Positions 1 to 10,799 of a stretch of 64,000 nucleotides of DNA are shown one piece after another. Source of the DNA: Bemisia tabaci (Eukaryota; Arthropoda; Insecta; Hemiptera; Aleyrodidae); contig NC_092793.1 of NCBI RefSeq assembly GCF_918797505.1, positions 71,481,660 through 71,545,659 on the forward strand. Reading direction: 5' to 3'. The notes below the pieces were generated by a model. The model saw only the letters and a list, made by a program, of their open reading frames with translations. It was not told the origin of the DNA and did no database searches. The position numbers and the translations under genes are program-made. Within the stretch, counting starts at the first letter, position 1; every line of letters begins with the position of its first letter.

Positions 1-418
1 ACAGTGAGCGAAAAACCGCAGTGTCGCGATAAGGGATGGTGCGGGGCGCGAAGTGCAAAAGTGGAAAGCTTTCAGCGCGTCACGTATCGGTCAAGAAGGA
101 CGGGAAAAAAGAAGGCCGTCCATTACCAAAATGACCACGGGCCCATAATCAAATCATCGTGGCAACAACCAGCACCCACCCCGCGTGCCCCCTCCTCCAC
201 GGTGACGATCGTGTAGAATAAAAGCTCCTCGATGAGTTTCACACGCACAGCTTTTGATCGCAAAAGCTTCCTAAAAAGAATTAGGGCACCCCGGACTTTT
301 AACGTTGCGGCCGAAGCTCAGATTTTTGACCAATTGAAATCTCTTTCATGGCAGTTATTTGATTCTCACGCTAATTGTGACCTTTCAACAGAATCAGGAA
401 AGCTTGATTTTTTACTTT
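1..418. other. Non-repeat sequence without a supported gene
   Basis: The first 230 bases are moderately GC rich and hold a 70-codon open frame with no recognisable domain and no splice context. The remainder is AT rich. It lies downstream of the leftward Beat exon, so it is most simply intron. I see no promoter or RNA gene. Confidence 0.4.
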
Positions 419-646
419 CACTGGAAAAAAAACACATTGGATCAAGAGTCCAGACTCTTGAAAACATTGACAAGAAAAAAGACTCTTGATTCAATCAGAT
501 CTAAGCTTAAATCAGAGGGAAATCCGCTCAAATTAAGAGGCTTGGTTCTTGATTTAAGCTTAAATCTGATTGAATCAAGAGTATTTTTTCTTGTCGATAT
601 TTTTAAGAGTCTGGACTCTAGATCCAATGTGTTTTTCTTTCCAGTG
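419..646. mobile_element. CACTGG foldback MITE, copy A1
   Basis: The element starts CACTGGAAAAAAAACACATT and ends with the mirror AATGTGTTTTTCTTTCCAGTG. Almost its whole 228 bp is one long imperfect palindrome: the left arm holds GGATCAAGAGTCCAGACTC and the right arm GAGTCTGGACTCTAGATCC. The dinucleotide TT flanks both ends. There is no coding capacity. Both strands therefore show spurious ORFs that share the same peptide. It is one of nine copies in the window. CACTG ends with a 2-bp target duplication suggest the CMC (CACTA/EnSpm) group; this is inference. Confidence 0.88.
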
Positions 647-819
647 TTGTATTTTTTGCTCTTTGAAAAATGCATCGATTTTAATTTTAAGTACAAAATA
701 TTCAAAATCCATCATCGCTCAGGTATTCTTTCATGTTTTTCCTAAACGTTAGTGTGTTCAACACCGTCTGTGTAACACTAAAATTAAATTCAATCAAACA
801 TAAAAGTTCCTTATTTAAG

Positions 820-845
<26 letters not shown>
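820..845. repeat. Poly(T) tract of 26
   Basis: An uninterrupted run of about 26 T. It could be the reverse of a retroposed poly(A) tail or simple slippage; I see no adjacent retroposon body. Confidence 0.9.
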
Positions 846-850
<5 letters not shown>

Positions 851-1143
851 TGGGCAAACATTCTGTTTCATACGGACAAGAAACTTGTCTAATACATGTC
901 TACAAATAGTGAGCGTAAATTTTTTCTGTATTTTCATTGATATCTTATGTATATCCCAATATGTACAATTTTTACTCAGGAATGTGTATTTCACTATCCA
1001 TAAATTCGAATGCCTATTCGAGTTCCAGGTCGTTCTCAGAGAGAAAACAGCTACAAACGACACTAACGTGTTCCTTTTTCCCACTTCATTTTTTGTATAA
1101 GATAGTTTTCTGAAATTTTCATGCAAAAAATATCGGTACTTAC

Positions 1144-1355
1144 ATCTACATTAATACCCTCGTAAGGGAATATCTTGGTGGACGGCTTCTCAGTTGGGGA
1201 GTACCTATAGAACTCGTGCCTCCCACGGTACCATTTGACCGAATAGAGGGGCGCCCCATCCTCTAACTCGTACTGGCAGAAGAGAGTCGCCTCGTGGCCT
1301 CTTTGTACGATGGAGGGGTTTATTTGCAGATTCACATCACGAAGACACCCACAAC
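1144..1355 (-). CDS. Internal exon of a beaten path (Beat) family immunoglobulin protein
   Basis: The minus strand reads a polypyrimidine-poor but canonical acceptor (tttcag, AG at 1357-1356), 212 bp of open frame, and a strong donor gtaagt beginning at 1143. The first two bases complete a codon begun in the previous exon (split Gly); the exon ends after a complete Asp codon. It encodes about 70 residues: CLRDVNLQINPS, then the strand-B cysteine in ATLFCQYELEDG, then the strand-C tryptophan in LYSVKWYRGRHEFYRY, and ends near the motif FPYEGINVD. This order is that of the first Ig V-set domain of Beat proteins, secreted or anchored partners of Side receptors in axon guidance of arthropods. The second Ig cysteine would lie in the next exon, outside the window to the left; the signal-peptide exon should lie to the right. 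The exact paralogue is not assigned. Family assignment is from recognised motifs, not a search. Confidence 0.88.
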
Positions 1356-1600
1356 CTGAAACAAAAACCGAATTCCATCTCGTCAAATTTCGATACATAT
1401 AAGTACTTAAAGTAAATTATTTGTTGGTAAAACGAAAATTTAAATTCACCAACAAGCAAACTGCATTTTTTCGTTTTAAAAAAAAATAAATTATATCTTC
1501 TTACTGAAATTTAAACCCATAAAGCTGGTCCATCGTTGACTACGAAACCGACGAAATTTCAGCTTGAGTGCGACGAAGATAATTGAAATTTAAAAATTGT

Positions 1601-1873
1601 GGCTGATAATTGAAATTGATAGACAAAGCGATCGACAAAGAAGGCAAAGCTAAAATAAAGCAATTCAATTGGTTGAAAAGGGTGGCAGACGACCGAGGGG
1701 AAAAATTATAGACTGACTTAAATGTTTTTCGTGGATTGTCGTCAGTTAGTCAATTAATTGCCTCCTTTGTCCACTATGACCGCCCGTCGCCCGTTTCCAT
1801 CAACAGGATCGCTCCATCTTCCCTTTTGTCTTCTTTGTCTGTCACTTTGCCTATCAATTTCAATAATTAGCCC
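1601..1873. mobile_element. GGCTGATAATTG inverted-repeat MITE, copy H1
   Basis: Starts GGCTGATAATTGAAATTGAT with AGACAAAG following, and ends CTTTGTC..CTATCAATTTCAATAATTAGCC, so the ends are inverted repeats of about 30 bp. The centre carries GTCAGTTAGTCAATTAATTG. Relatives lie at 8006-8266, 15883-16140 and, truncated, at 33545-33645. No ORF. Boundaries were set by comparing the copies. The superfamily is not clear because the target duplication could not be fixed. Confidence 0.8.
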
Positions 1874-2059
1874 GCAGTCAATGTCTACTCACGACGAAGA
1901 GTCCATCTCCTAAGTGGTCGCCTCTACCCTATCATTGGTCCGAGCAGTGTCATGATAGAATAATAAGATAAGCACTTGAGAGAGTATGCGAACATCATTA
2001 TTTTTGCATGACAGCGTAAGTCCGATGAGAAATTCCAAAATTACTGCCGACAGCTTACA
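1874..2059. other. AT-rich unique spacer
   Basis: Intronic-looking sequence between two MITEs with no ORF, repeat or RNA signal that I can support. Confidence 0.4.
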
Positions 2060-2198
2060 GGACTACATTTTGCTGTGAGGAACTACTATTTCTGGGTCAT
2101 TCTGGGGAATAACGAATGCGCCATTAGTTTTCCCTGTGCAGATATGTACTTTTACAGATGATTCCGAAATTGTAGTACCTTACTGCAAAATGAAGTCC
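2060..2198. mobile_element. GGACTACATTTTGC foldback MITE, copy W2
   Basis: About 139 bp with inverted ends: GGACTACATTTTGCTG on the left and GCAAAATGAAGTCC on the right. The centre (GGGGAATAACGAATGCGCC then ATTAGTTTTCCCTGTGCA) is the reverse complement of the centre of the copy at 10661-10794, showing the same element inserted in the opposite orientation. No coding capacity. Confidence 0.75.
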
Positions 2199-2259
2199 TG
2201 CTGTCATACGTGTACGCTATAGAGGAAAAGTTCCCGAAAATCTTGCTGACTTCGGTTCA

Positions 2260-2420
2260 TATCGCTTCCAGGACTTTATGTCCGCCTACCTTTCGTCCAT
2301 TAAATAAATTTCCACCGCTATTCATGTCCACTAAACGTTAAGTCCACATGATTTAATGTCCAACCATGAATACGTCCAAAATTGTCCAAATTGTGGACAT
2401 GTTATGTCCACATTTTTTTT
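2260..2420. repeat. Cluster of short tgtcca motifs
   Basis: Within about 160 bp the motif TGTCC or its extension TGTCCAC recurs about ten times in one orientation, with the inverse GGACATG once. A similar style of motif echo (TGTCTAC and GTAGAC) brackets the nested element at 23.6-25.1 kb. It reads as the degraded remnant of a foldback element. Function unknown. Confidence 0.5.
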
Positions 2421-2804
2421 CTTCTCATTTAAATGACAGGAACCGCCTCAAAAATAAATGCATACCACTACTAGTTCGTTAGTTAGTATATTTTAAGACG
2501 TTCAACGTCACAGGCTATTAACGTCTTCATAGAGAATTTTGAAAATGGGAGTAAATACGAAAATTTATATTTTAGAGGTGAAGAGTTCCTTCATTCTTAA
2601 AAACATTTCATTCATGAATCAAGTCATGAAAGAGAACAGACTCTAGGAGCAGATAAAAACATATGTTCATGTGTACACTGTGCGGATATGATAAGATGAA
2701 AACCAAAGTGGGAGCCTAGGAAACGCTCCAATGCCAAATTAAACATTTTTCAGTAACAGATGCAGTCAAAATTGAAAGTCCTCTTTAACTAGTTATTTCG
2801 TGCG

Positions 2805-3215
2805 CCTTCAATCTTGTAGGATTCTGTGCAACGCCTCTGACGCGAAATAGTTGCTTAAAGCGTTGCGGCGCGGCAGGCAACCAACGTGATACGCGCATAG
2901 GCGCCTACAAACCTAACGGGATACTTCACGCGTTGCGCAATGCGTGAAGTATCCCGTTAGGTTTGTAGGAGCCAGTGCGCGTTCTGCGCTGCTAACACGC
3001 CGCTCCGCTCTGTGTTAGGCTCTAATATTTAAACTCGCGGAGTCAGCGTTTTTCAACTCATGATTTTGAAATGTTTGCACTCTCTGCATTGATTATTCCC
3101 TTTTAAAGTGATGAAAAAGAAATATGTACTACTGGAAAATATAATGTGTTTTTTGTAAGTATAATAGTCGTTCCGTGTTAAATGATTTCCAAAGCATTCA
3201 AAAATTCATTCAAGC
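2805..3215. repeat. Hairpin-core dispersed repeat, copy F1
   Basis: A roughly 400-bp block shared with 16490-16890: GCGCCTTCA start, then GAAATAGTTGCTT, GCGGCGCGGCAGGC, the hairpin core, GTGTTAGGCTCTAATATTTAA, GGAGTCAGCG, TCATGATTTTGAAATG and a tail ending AATGATTTCCAAAGCA. The core at 2905-2968 has two perfect 27-bp arms around the loop GTTGCGCAAT, which itself contains TTGCGCAA. A degraded reverse-orientation relative is at 28190-28400. No ORF and no clear terminal repeats, so the class is unknown. Confidence 0.8.
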
Positions 3216-6189
3216 ATTCATAATAAACACCGGGCTCTATGTTAACATTTACCATATTATAGTAAGTATCAGAAGAGTTCTGGTGAATACTACTATCATT
3301 CTGGTTATTTTCACTAAATAACATCACTGTGTAAAAACTCAAGTAGACTTATAGTAGACACTACCATACTTTTTTTTCAGTGAATGGGAGCCGCGAGATA
3401 AACAGCTGAACCAAAGCAGGTATTATCGAATTCATTGTATAATGGGGAGCGTTAAAGGCTCAATTAACCGCGAAAAGCTTGGTCTTACATGAAACGACTT
3501 CCGAGACACTTACGTAAAGAGATTCGCGGAAGTTGAACGCGGATTTTACACGAAGTTGTAATCCAAGTTTCGTTGGCTGAATGGAATTGATTTCCCATAA
3601 ATTCGTGCTTTGACTGCTCCACCGCATCGCGGGCGCGGGCCGGTCCACGGCGCAAAGAAAGGGAGCATGTTCCCCCCGGCAATAAATATAAATAATTCCT
3701 CTTAATTTCATCGTAATGTTCCTGCTTATAAAACTTACGGGGAAAATATGCTATTGTTTTATGGGACGTGATTCCTGTGCATCTAAGCTCGCTTCGTGGC
3801 CCTGAATGAACCCTGCACGTTTAAGAAACTCACCGTCTCAAGTTATATGCGTTATTTAATTTATGGGAGAAAAAGCGGAGTTCCTTTCTTCCTCCTTTTT
3901 TCGTCGCTGCGATTGTTGTTGCATTGTCATCGTAGCTCCTCGTTTTTTTTTTCGCCTCTTACATCCTATTTTCGTTGCTCTTTTCCGCGAATTTAAGACC
4001 TCGTGGACAGTTTGTTTTATGTCGCTACCGCTCTATTTTTTATGCTCAAATCGAATGAATTTCCTTGCATGTAAACTTGTACCGCGAGATGTCAACACGA
4101 TTGCCGGGCGGTGACCGGTTTGATGCTTTTTCGGGAGAGGAGAGTGGGGGCGCGGCCATGGCTGGCAACAGCAGGTCTCATTAAAAACTTTGGAAATTAT
4201 TTGTTTCCGGGTCTTGAAGCATTTCGTCGGAGACTCCGCGGACCAAGTTTTCACAACTTATGACGCAGTTTCACTTTTTTATTTGTCACAAAAACATGAG
4301 ACAGAGCTTGCTGGTTCATTTAACGATCCTGATTTTAAAGTTACGGCTCTCGCGAAGCGTGGAGCAGGACACTGAGATTAGGTGTGTGCGGTGCCTTTTG
4401 CCCTTGCCGAATCCCGCCGCCGCCCGCCCGCCCGCGCCGCGCCGTTGCGCTCGCGAGCACGTAAAACATGTGCAGCTTGCATGAGTCGTGATTTCGGGTC
4501 GTAGCCGTGCAAAACTCCCTAAATTTATTTTCCAATTCCTCCAGGCGGTGCTCCGTCATAATTTTCTAACTTTTCTTTCCGAAAAACTTGTTATTACAGA
4601 CTAGCATATTTCACATTCCCAACAGATAAAAATATCAAAGCTTCATGAATCATCACTTGGGCGTTGTTCCTCGTGAAAGGACACAAGGATATCAGATGCT
4701 TCCTGTTCATACAGGATGATTTTATTGTGTACGAAGGAAGAATCAAATGCCGATCGTTAGAGTATTTATTTTTGCCATGATTGCCCTTGAAACTCTAAAA
4801 CGAATAGATACAACTATTAGGCTTTGTCCACGAGCGAATTGTTCCCGGAACTTTGGTAGAATAAGTTACCGTCTGCGGACAGAAAAAACGGTGAAAGACG
4901 ATGCGCAGCTCAAAGTTCCGAATTTTTCCCGGCAAAGTTGCGCGAACCGTTGTTCGTGTAGACAAGGCCTTCCCGTCAAAAAATAAATTGTCATTTGAAA
5001 TTTGGCAAGTGTCACTTGGTTTCTTTTCAAGAAATTCTGCCCGTTAGTGATGGCTTTAAGCAAAATTTGCCTACGGATCAATTCAAATATCGATTACAGC
5101 AAAAGCCCATTTTAGTTAAAAACACAGCTATTCAGTTTTCGATGCTTAACGCTTTCTAACACTTTCGAGCCCATTGAATCAAAATTTTAGGTCACAACGC
5201 ACCAGAAGAATAGCCTCTTATCAAATCAGAAGAGAATACTTTGGCGCCATTACAGTTCACCTTCAATTTCTTATGCAGGCAACACAAGTCCTTACGTGGT
5301 CGAATAGTGGTACTATCCTCCAAATAAGAGTCGGTCTCTGTTGGCGAATTTGTGGTGGACACGATAAATTTTGTTGCGATCGCGTCAATTTATTCAGATT
5401 TTTGAATGGTGTGCCTTTAGATGTCGTATGAAAGAACGGTTCGATTCTGTTTTCAATAGCGTATAAGTTGAACCAAAAAACGGTCAGTAACGTAAGTGCT
5501 TCTCTTGGCGCTTCTCCTCTCCGCGTCCACAAACTTTTTTTTTTCACATTTCCCGTGCGGGTAAGAAAAGATGAAAAAAAAGAAGCAGAAAGAAATTAAA
5601 GGAGAAATAAAAATAATAAGAGATCGAGAAGAGTCGAATGAAACTGATAAACGTGAAGCAATCGACATAGATTCGATCGAGAAATAGTAGTAAAACAGGT
5701 TCGTTTTATTTTTTGATCGAAGCAAATTCAGTCTGTTACCCCGGTTACTCCATCATTTATGAAAGGGATAATTATTGTGACCCCAGCAAAGGCTTTCCGC
5801 TAGTATGCGTGACTCAAAATATCGCATAATCGCATATATCTATAATCGCACTCGAAAGCAACAAAGGAATGCCCCTAAATGAATCACGAAGCACGGATTT
5901 CCACTCTTAAATTTTGTGTCGCATTGTTCCTGCCTTACGGGGTTGGAAATTCTTATTCGTGCCTCTTTAATCTTTCCGGCAGGAGTGTTATTCTAGGATC
6001 AAGTGAAAAGTTGCCTAAATCACCAACCGGGTATACGATTAAGTATTCATGCAATAATCCGACAGAAAAAGCGTAGGGGATGTGGAATTAAAAAGTAAGC
6101 AGAGACTGGACCCAGGAAAAAAGTTTTTTGGAAGGACGGTCGTCCCTCCGCTCAGATTGTCCAACAAGCTCTGTTGCCATTATTACACT
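3216..6189. other. Unique intron-like sequence with a GC-rich patch
   Basis: Nearly 3 kb without a supported gene. A short GC-rich block near 4380-4460 (CCCGCCGCCGCCCGCCCGC) and one near 3600-3680 could be conserved non-coding or CpG-rich sequence. A purine-rich block lies at 5568-5660. Open frames here lack domains and splice context. No RNA gene seen. Confidence 0.4.
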
Positions 6190-6716
6190 CAGTGGCGTAT
6201 GTAGGATGAGGTTCGGTGGGGGGGGAGGGGAGGAGGAGGGGAGGAGGAGGAGACAAAAACCTCCCAACGAAGGGCCTTCCCCGGAAAATTTTCATTATTT
6301 TAACTCCGTAAAACCCCACTTTTCAACAATTTCAGTCATGAAAAATGTAAGAAGATATTTTCCACTATTTTCCCCTAAAAGACCTTTAAAAAAATGGAAT
6401 ACAGTTTGTACAAGACCAAATGGAATGTTTTCTTTTAGGTATGAGATGGAAAAAATCCACTAACTTCCTGAAGAAAAAACGAGATAGGTAGATTCTTCAA
6501 TTCCTTAAATTCAAAAATTTTGATCAAATTATTTTTGTGCCAAAAGTACCTGACCTAACAATTAAATAATCTAGACAAAAATATCGTCGTGTTCTCTCTC
6601 CACCCGATTTTTCTTCCTTTCCCATGATTTATGTTATTTTTTTGTCTCATTTTTGTGTGCTTGGAGGGGGGGGGGGGGTCCCGGACCTCCCTGCCCCCCC
6701 CCTAAATACGCCACTG
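6190..6716. mobile_element. CAGTGGCGTAT inverted-repeat element, hAT-like ends
   Basis: About 527 bp bounded by CAGTGGCGTATGTAGG and the mirror CCTAAATACGCCACTG. The left end is followed by a G-rich run and the right end preceded by a C-rich run, so pairing extends further. The interior has no transposase. The pentamer ACACT stands next to both ends but with a one-base offset, so the 8-bp target duplication expected for hAT is not clean. The ends resemble those of the short family at 12897, 26141, 32441 and 34186. Confidence 0.72.
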
Positions 6717-7255
6717 AACACTGGAATCATCAAATATTTCTCATAAATAATCAGTAATCCTGTGAAATCTGGCAATTTGCAACTAATATCATAGAACATA
6801 TCCTCTGTGGGGTCCTCAAATCGACTCCCCAATACCGCTAATAGTTTGCGTTTATCAAGATCGCATTTTAAGATAAATCAAGGTGGAAGAGGCGGGAAAG
6901 TGGACACGGTTAAAGAGGGGGGGGGCGAGGGGCGGACAAACAGGGGAGAGAGAATCCTGAATCGGAGCCAAATTCTCGAGTCTCGAGGAACATACGGGGA
7001 CGTTTCGCGTGTATAAAAACGAAATTACAGCGTTTGGAATATTTTAGCTCGTTGACACTGAGTTACGGTAGTCGATCCCCGAGAATGCATTCGAAGCCGA
7101 ATGAGGACATGGCGCAGAATCTTCCTTGAAATGATGCAGATTTAAAGCCGAGACTCCTCGAGAGTTGCCATTTGTTTTTTGGCCAAGTCCAGCTCCTCCT
7201 CCTCGTGGATGGTCCGATGCCCACACAATCACTCCGCGGTGTATTTCGTGTCAAT
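6717..7255. other. Unique sequence with a G-rich stretch
   Basis: Contains a G-rich stretch near 6880-6935 on the plus strand that could form a G-quadruplex, and no supported gene. The open frames on both strands around 7040-7275 are unconvincing. Confidence 0.35.
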
Positions 7256-7807
7256 GCAAATGGACCACAAGACAAGGTACGAATTTAAGCACTCTGATAC
7301 ATGTTTCCAAACCAAAATTTCATGAAAAACACGATTCTTGCATCAAAGATAACTGAAATCAACTCCTAACTAAGATATTAACGTTTTAATTTTACATTGG
7401 TTACAGTAAATTTGAAGTGTCCGGTCACAAAACACTCACGTGAGTCAAATTGCGCCTTACAACGGTTTCGGCAGTCTTCTTCGATCGAGCACTGTTCCTT
7501 TCCCAACACTTACTGTTCAAAGTGTAAACAATTTGCTATAGCTGAGCCAAAGCGTCATGATTGAGGCTACTATATTTTCGTATTGCAGAGACTGTCACGG
7601 TAAAGTTTAGTGTGCGATTTGACTCGCGCAGACCATTGGGTTTTCATGAGCGGAAGGTTTGAATTCACGCGTCAAGAAACATTAAATATATTAGTTAGAA
7701 GTTAATTTCAGTAATTTCCGTTGCGCGAATTGTGTTCTACGTGAAATTTTGCTTAAGAAACATATATCAGAATACTTAATTTTGTACCTTGTCTAGTGGT
7801 CCATTGC
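7256..7807. mobile_element. Long inverted-repeat element, copy X1
   Basis: Left arm GCAAATGGACCACAAGACA then AGGTACGAATTTAAGCACTC; right arm GAATACTTAATTTTGTACC then TTGTCTAGTGGTCCATTGC, i.e. the reverse complement with substitutions. Arms extend over roughly 90 bp or more. Single arms of the same family occur at about 51068-51168 and 53290-53370. No ORF of note in the roughly 350-bp centre. Class unknown. Confidence 0.65.
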
Positions 7808-8005
7808 TCATGAACAAAGATCAAGATTCCCGTAGAGGACTTTGGGAAAGCAGATGATCATTTTTGTTTTTTTTTTTTTTTAAAAAAATAACATGCGTGT
7901 ACATTTACATATGGGACTTCAAGAGCAAATCCAATTAAAAAGAACTGACTGCTTTGTTGCTAAGTGAAGCGTCATTTCTTGATAATAATCTGACGTAACC
8001 ACTCG

Positions 8006-8266
8006 ACCTGATAATTGAAATTTATATACAAAGCGATAGACAAAGAAGACAAAAGGGAAATGGAGCGATCCTATTGATTAAAACGAGTTGTTGTAAACTA
8101 AGGGAAGAACGATGTACTATAGGGCCCCTCGTGGGTTGCCGTTAGTTAGTCTATTACTTACTTCTTTTGTCCACTACAACCACCCGCTTCCACCAATAGA
8201 ATCGCTATATTTTTTATCTGTCTCCTTTGTCTATAGCTTTGTCTATCAATTTCGATATTCAGCCTG
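8006..8266. mobile_element. GGCTGATAATTG inverted-repeat MITE, copy H2
   Basis: Left end CCTGATAATTGAAATT then GACAAAGAAGACAAAAGG; right end TTTGTCTATCAATTTCGATA then TTCAGCC. The centre GTTGCCGTTAGTTAGTCTAT matches the copy at 15883-16140. No coding capacity. Confidence 0.8.
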
Positions 8267-9143
8267 CTGAGCAGTAAATGATTTTTTGTGGCGAATCTTA
8301 TGTCTTTTCAGGACGAAAGAAAGACGACGCGCCAAATGAACCAGTGAAAACGAAAACACACCAACTCGAAAAAATTCAAGTAATCAAGACACACACAAAA
8401 CTGCACATTAGATGGAGAAATTAGTCTCAGAAAAACATTTTCGGTGCCGAAATACAAGCACTTAAGGGCATTTCAAAGGTCCAAGTTGGAACAGATGCGC
8501 TAACTTCAAAGAACTTCATAAAAATTGACTGTCTTTGATGAACATTGAGCATTTTCGCGTTACCGAGTTGGTGTGTTTTCGATCTCACCGATTCAAATAT
8601 GAAACGTTATGCCGAATACAACTATTCGTGCTCCAAAGCATGCTTTTGCATAACTGCATTATTGAAGGCGTTTTTAGATTCGACTTTTCTTCATTTAGAG
8701 CTTGTGTCTTTTGCAGCTGTGGTTAAATTGTCAATTCATGCCTCTACATTTCGACATGAAAGTTTCAGAGCAGAAAACGAAAATAAAAACGTACACACCG
8801 AGACCATTCATCATTTTGGAAGTTGGAAAAGGTTTAGAATCAGGAAGTAAATTGGACGGTCGTTGTTTCGGGAGTTTGGCTTACACTGTCATTCTTACTA
8901 TTATTCAACCGATATTAAACTTTGCTCCGCATGATCCACGAATGAGTATAAGCCTCCACAATAATTTAGTTTTCACACGAGATAAAAATTTAACCCATAT
9001 TCAAGGACATTATTTCACCTCGAGGCGAGGGGAATTTCTCTTGAATCTGAATAGCGCCGTCCGTAGCGAGAACACAGCAAATGCATTACAACGTTGCGTT
9101 GTTCTCCTCTGCGACCGATTTTTGCGAGCTTCCTCTCCTGGAT
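8267..9143. other. Unique sequence with a fragment of a dispersed repeat
   Basis: Around 8610-8680 the words ACAACTATTCGTG, GCATAACTGCA and TTGAAGGCGTTTT match the repeat seen at 32.2-32.4 kb and 44.06-44.52 kb. The 179-codon open frame at 8702-9241 has no recognised domain, no splice context and runs through a palindrome at its end, so I do not call it a gene. Confidence 0.4.
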
Positions 9144-9271
9144 CTCGTCGCTCCTCTGACGTAAGAGCGTATCTAGATTTCTGCATGAGCCCCAGAAAGC
9201 ATGGATTTATAGGTGAATCAGGGCTCACACGTGGAGATTGAGATACGCCCTTACGTCAGAAGAGCGACGAA
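9144..9271. repeat. Imperfect palindrome of about 128 bp
   Basis: Left arm TCGTCGCTCCTCTGACGTAA then GAGCGTATCT; right arm AGATACGCCCTTACGTCAGA then AGAGCGACGA. The arms end with GAGCCCC and GGGCTC around a 30-base loop. It has MITE character, without clear ends or target duplication. Confidence 0.7.
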
Positions 9272-10279
9272 ATGTAGAATCACGTCTTGATATCAAACTG
9301 TAAGATTTCTGGAAATGCCTAGGAAACACGGTTGTGAGTGTCCTTTAAAAACTTGATGAAAAACTCCTTCTCTGGAACATGACATCTAATGCTGTGTTCG
9401 CGTTAATACAATCATAGTCATGGCGCAGCGTCCTCACGTGGACAAATTTCCCACTACAGTCTCATGTTAAGCTGAAGTTGTACCTGGGCAATGACTTAAT
9501 TTCCAAATTAAGTCTCTGAGAATTGTGGGATTCTGCATATGGGCTATATGAAGGTCCTACTAGAATTTTTACCCCAAGAGTCAAATGTATTTTACCAACT
9601 TGTAGATCGAAATTTTTAGTGAGTGTCAGTTTGGTTTGTCGCAAACTGTAAATGAAGTTGCTTTTTTTTATTCAACACACGGAAAAAACATGGTTATCGC
9701 AAGCGCCATGATGTCCATCAAGAGGACGTCATAAGCGTCAAATGTACGTTTAACTTGGCGAATTTTTCTCCTAATAATCTAAACCAGACGAAACGAGCGA
9801 TTCTGAGCATGTATTCTTTTTAAGTTTCTGCTGTGTCCATGACAGTCTAGATTAACTTTCGTCTAACATAGATTGACGCTCAATTATCCCCTAGACAAGG
9901 TCTGAATCAGATAAAAACTTCCCTTGCAAAGTTTTTCATAGACAACAAGTCACAGAATGAGAGGTACGGAAATCGAGTCGTCCAAAAGCCTTTTAAAGCG
10001 GCAAGCCCACGTTTAAACTGCAGCTCTCAAACTGTCACTAATTCTCCAATTTCTCAGCCATTTCTGCACGAAATTCTTTGAAAATTTCAAGATCTGATCT
10101 GTGATGTGTCGTGAACATATCGTTCACCTTCCAACACAACAGTCAACAGTTCCATCGATGAGCCTCTTTGCAGCCCCTAGTTTGTGCGTGGGCTAGGCGC
10201 TTAACACAGATCAACTGAATTCAGATTAGCGTCTTTTGAATTTTCGTCATTGACCAATGTTAATAGAAAACACCCATAT
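9272..10279. other. AT-rich unique sequence
   Basis: No gene supported. A lone MITE-like end CACGGAAAAAACATGG lies near 9678 with no partner found nearby, so it may be a decayed element end. Confidence 0.35.
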
Positions 10280-10523
10280 AGAATGTTGGAGTTTTTTTTT
10301 GCCAACGTGCGTTAAAAAATTCAGCATAAAGCTGAAAATCTCAATACAGAGGGAAAAGCTCATTCGAGCACAAATTTCCCTCTATAAGAGATATGCTGTT
10401 TGGAGCAACACTAGTTACGTCCATTCAGGAAGGCAACTGCAGACGCGTTTCGGAAAACACGCGTTTCGCGCAGCTTTATGCTGAATTTTTCAACGCACGT
10501 TGGCAAAAAAACTCCAAAATTCT
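10280..10523. mobile_element. 55-bp-TIR element V
   Basis: Terminal inverted repeats of about 55 bp: left AGAATGTTGGAGTTTTTTTT then GCCAACGTGCGTTAAAAAAT, TCAGCATAAAGCTG; right CAGCTTTATGCTGAATTTTT then CAACGCACGTTGGC. The 134-bp centre carries a second small palindrome ACGCGTTTCGGAAAACACGC. No ORF that could be a transposase. Confidence 0.8.
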
Positions 10524-10660
10524 GTCGTTGAGTGCGTCTACCGCAATCAGTTTGTAAAACACGCATATCTTGTTCAGGAGTTGATTTTTAGACTTCCCGT
10601 TGTAAGATCCTTTTCCTCGTCGAATTATGTAGAGAAGAAGCGCGGCGTTGAGCTTTAAGT

Positions 10661-10794
10661 GGACTGCATTTTGCAATTTGGAACTATAAATTCTGGCTCT
10701 TCTGGAAAAACACTCATGTGCAAAGGAAACTAATGCACATTCGTTGTTTTTGAACCTGGCTAGAATTTAAAGTTCCAATTGCAAAATGTAGTCC
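10661..10794. mobile_element. GGACTGCATTTTGC foldback MITE, copy W1
   Basis: Inverted ends of about 38 bp: GGACTGCATTTTGCAATTTG on the left, CAATTGCAAAATGTAGTCC on the right, with GGAACTATAAATTCTGG and TCTAGCCAGG-type pairing inside. It is the same family as 2060-2198 but with its centre in the opposite orientation. 134 bp, no coding capacity. Confidence 0.82.
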
Positions 10795-10799
10795 AAATC

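Noticed and set aside
442..745. Overlapping ORFs on both strands with shared peptide NTLDLESRLLK
   Set aside because: They translate the two arms of the CACTGG palindrome and recur at every copy of that MITE.
8702..9241. 179-codon plus-strand ORF
   Set aside because: No recognisable domain, no splice context, and its end lies in a palindrome; probably chance.
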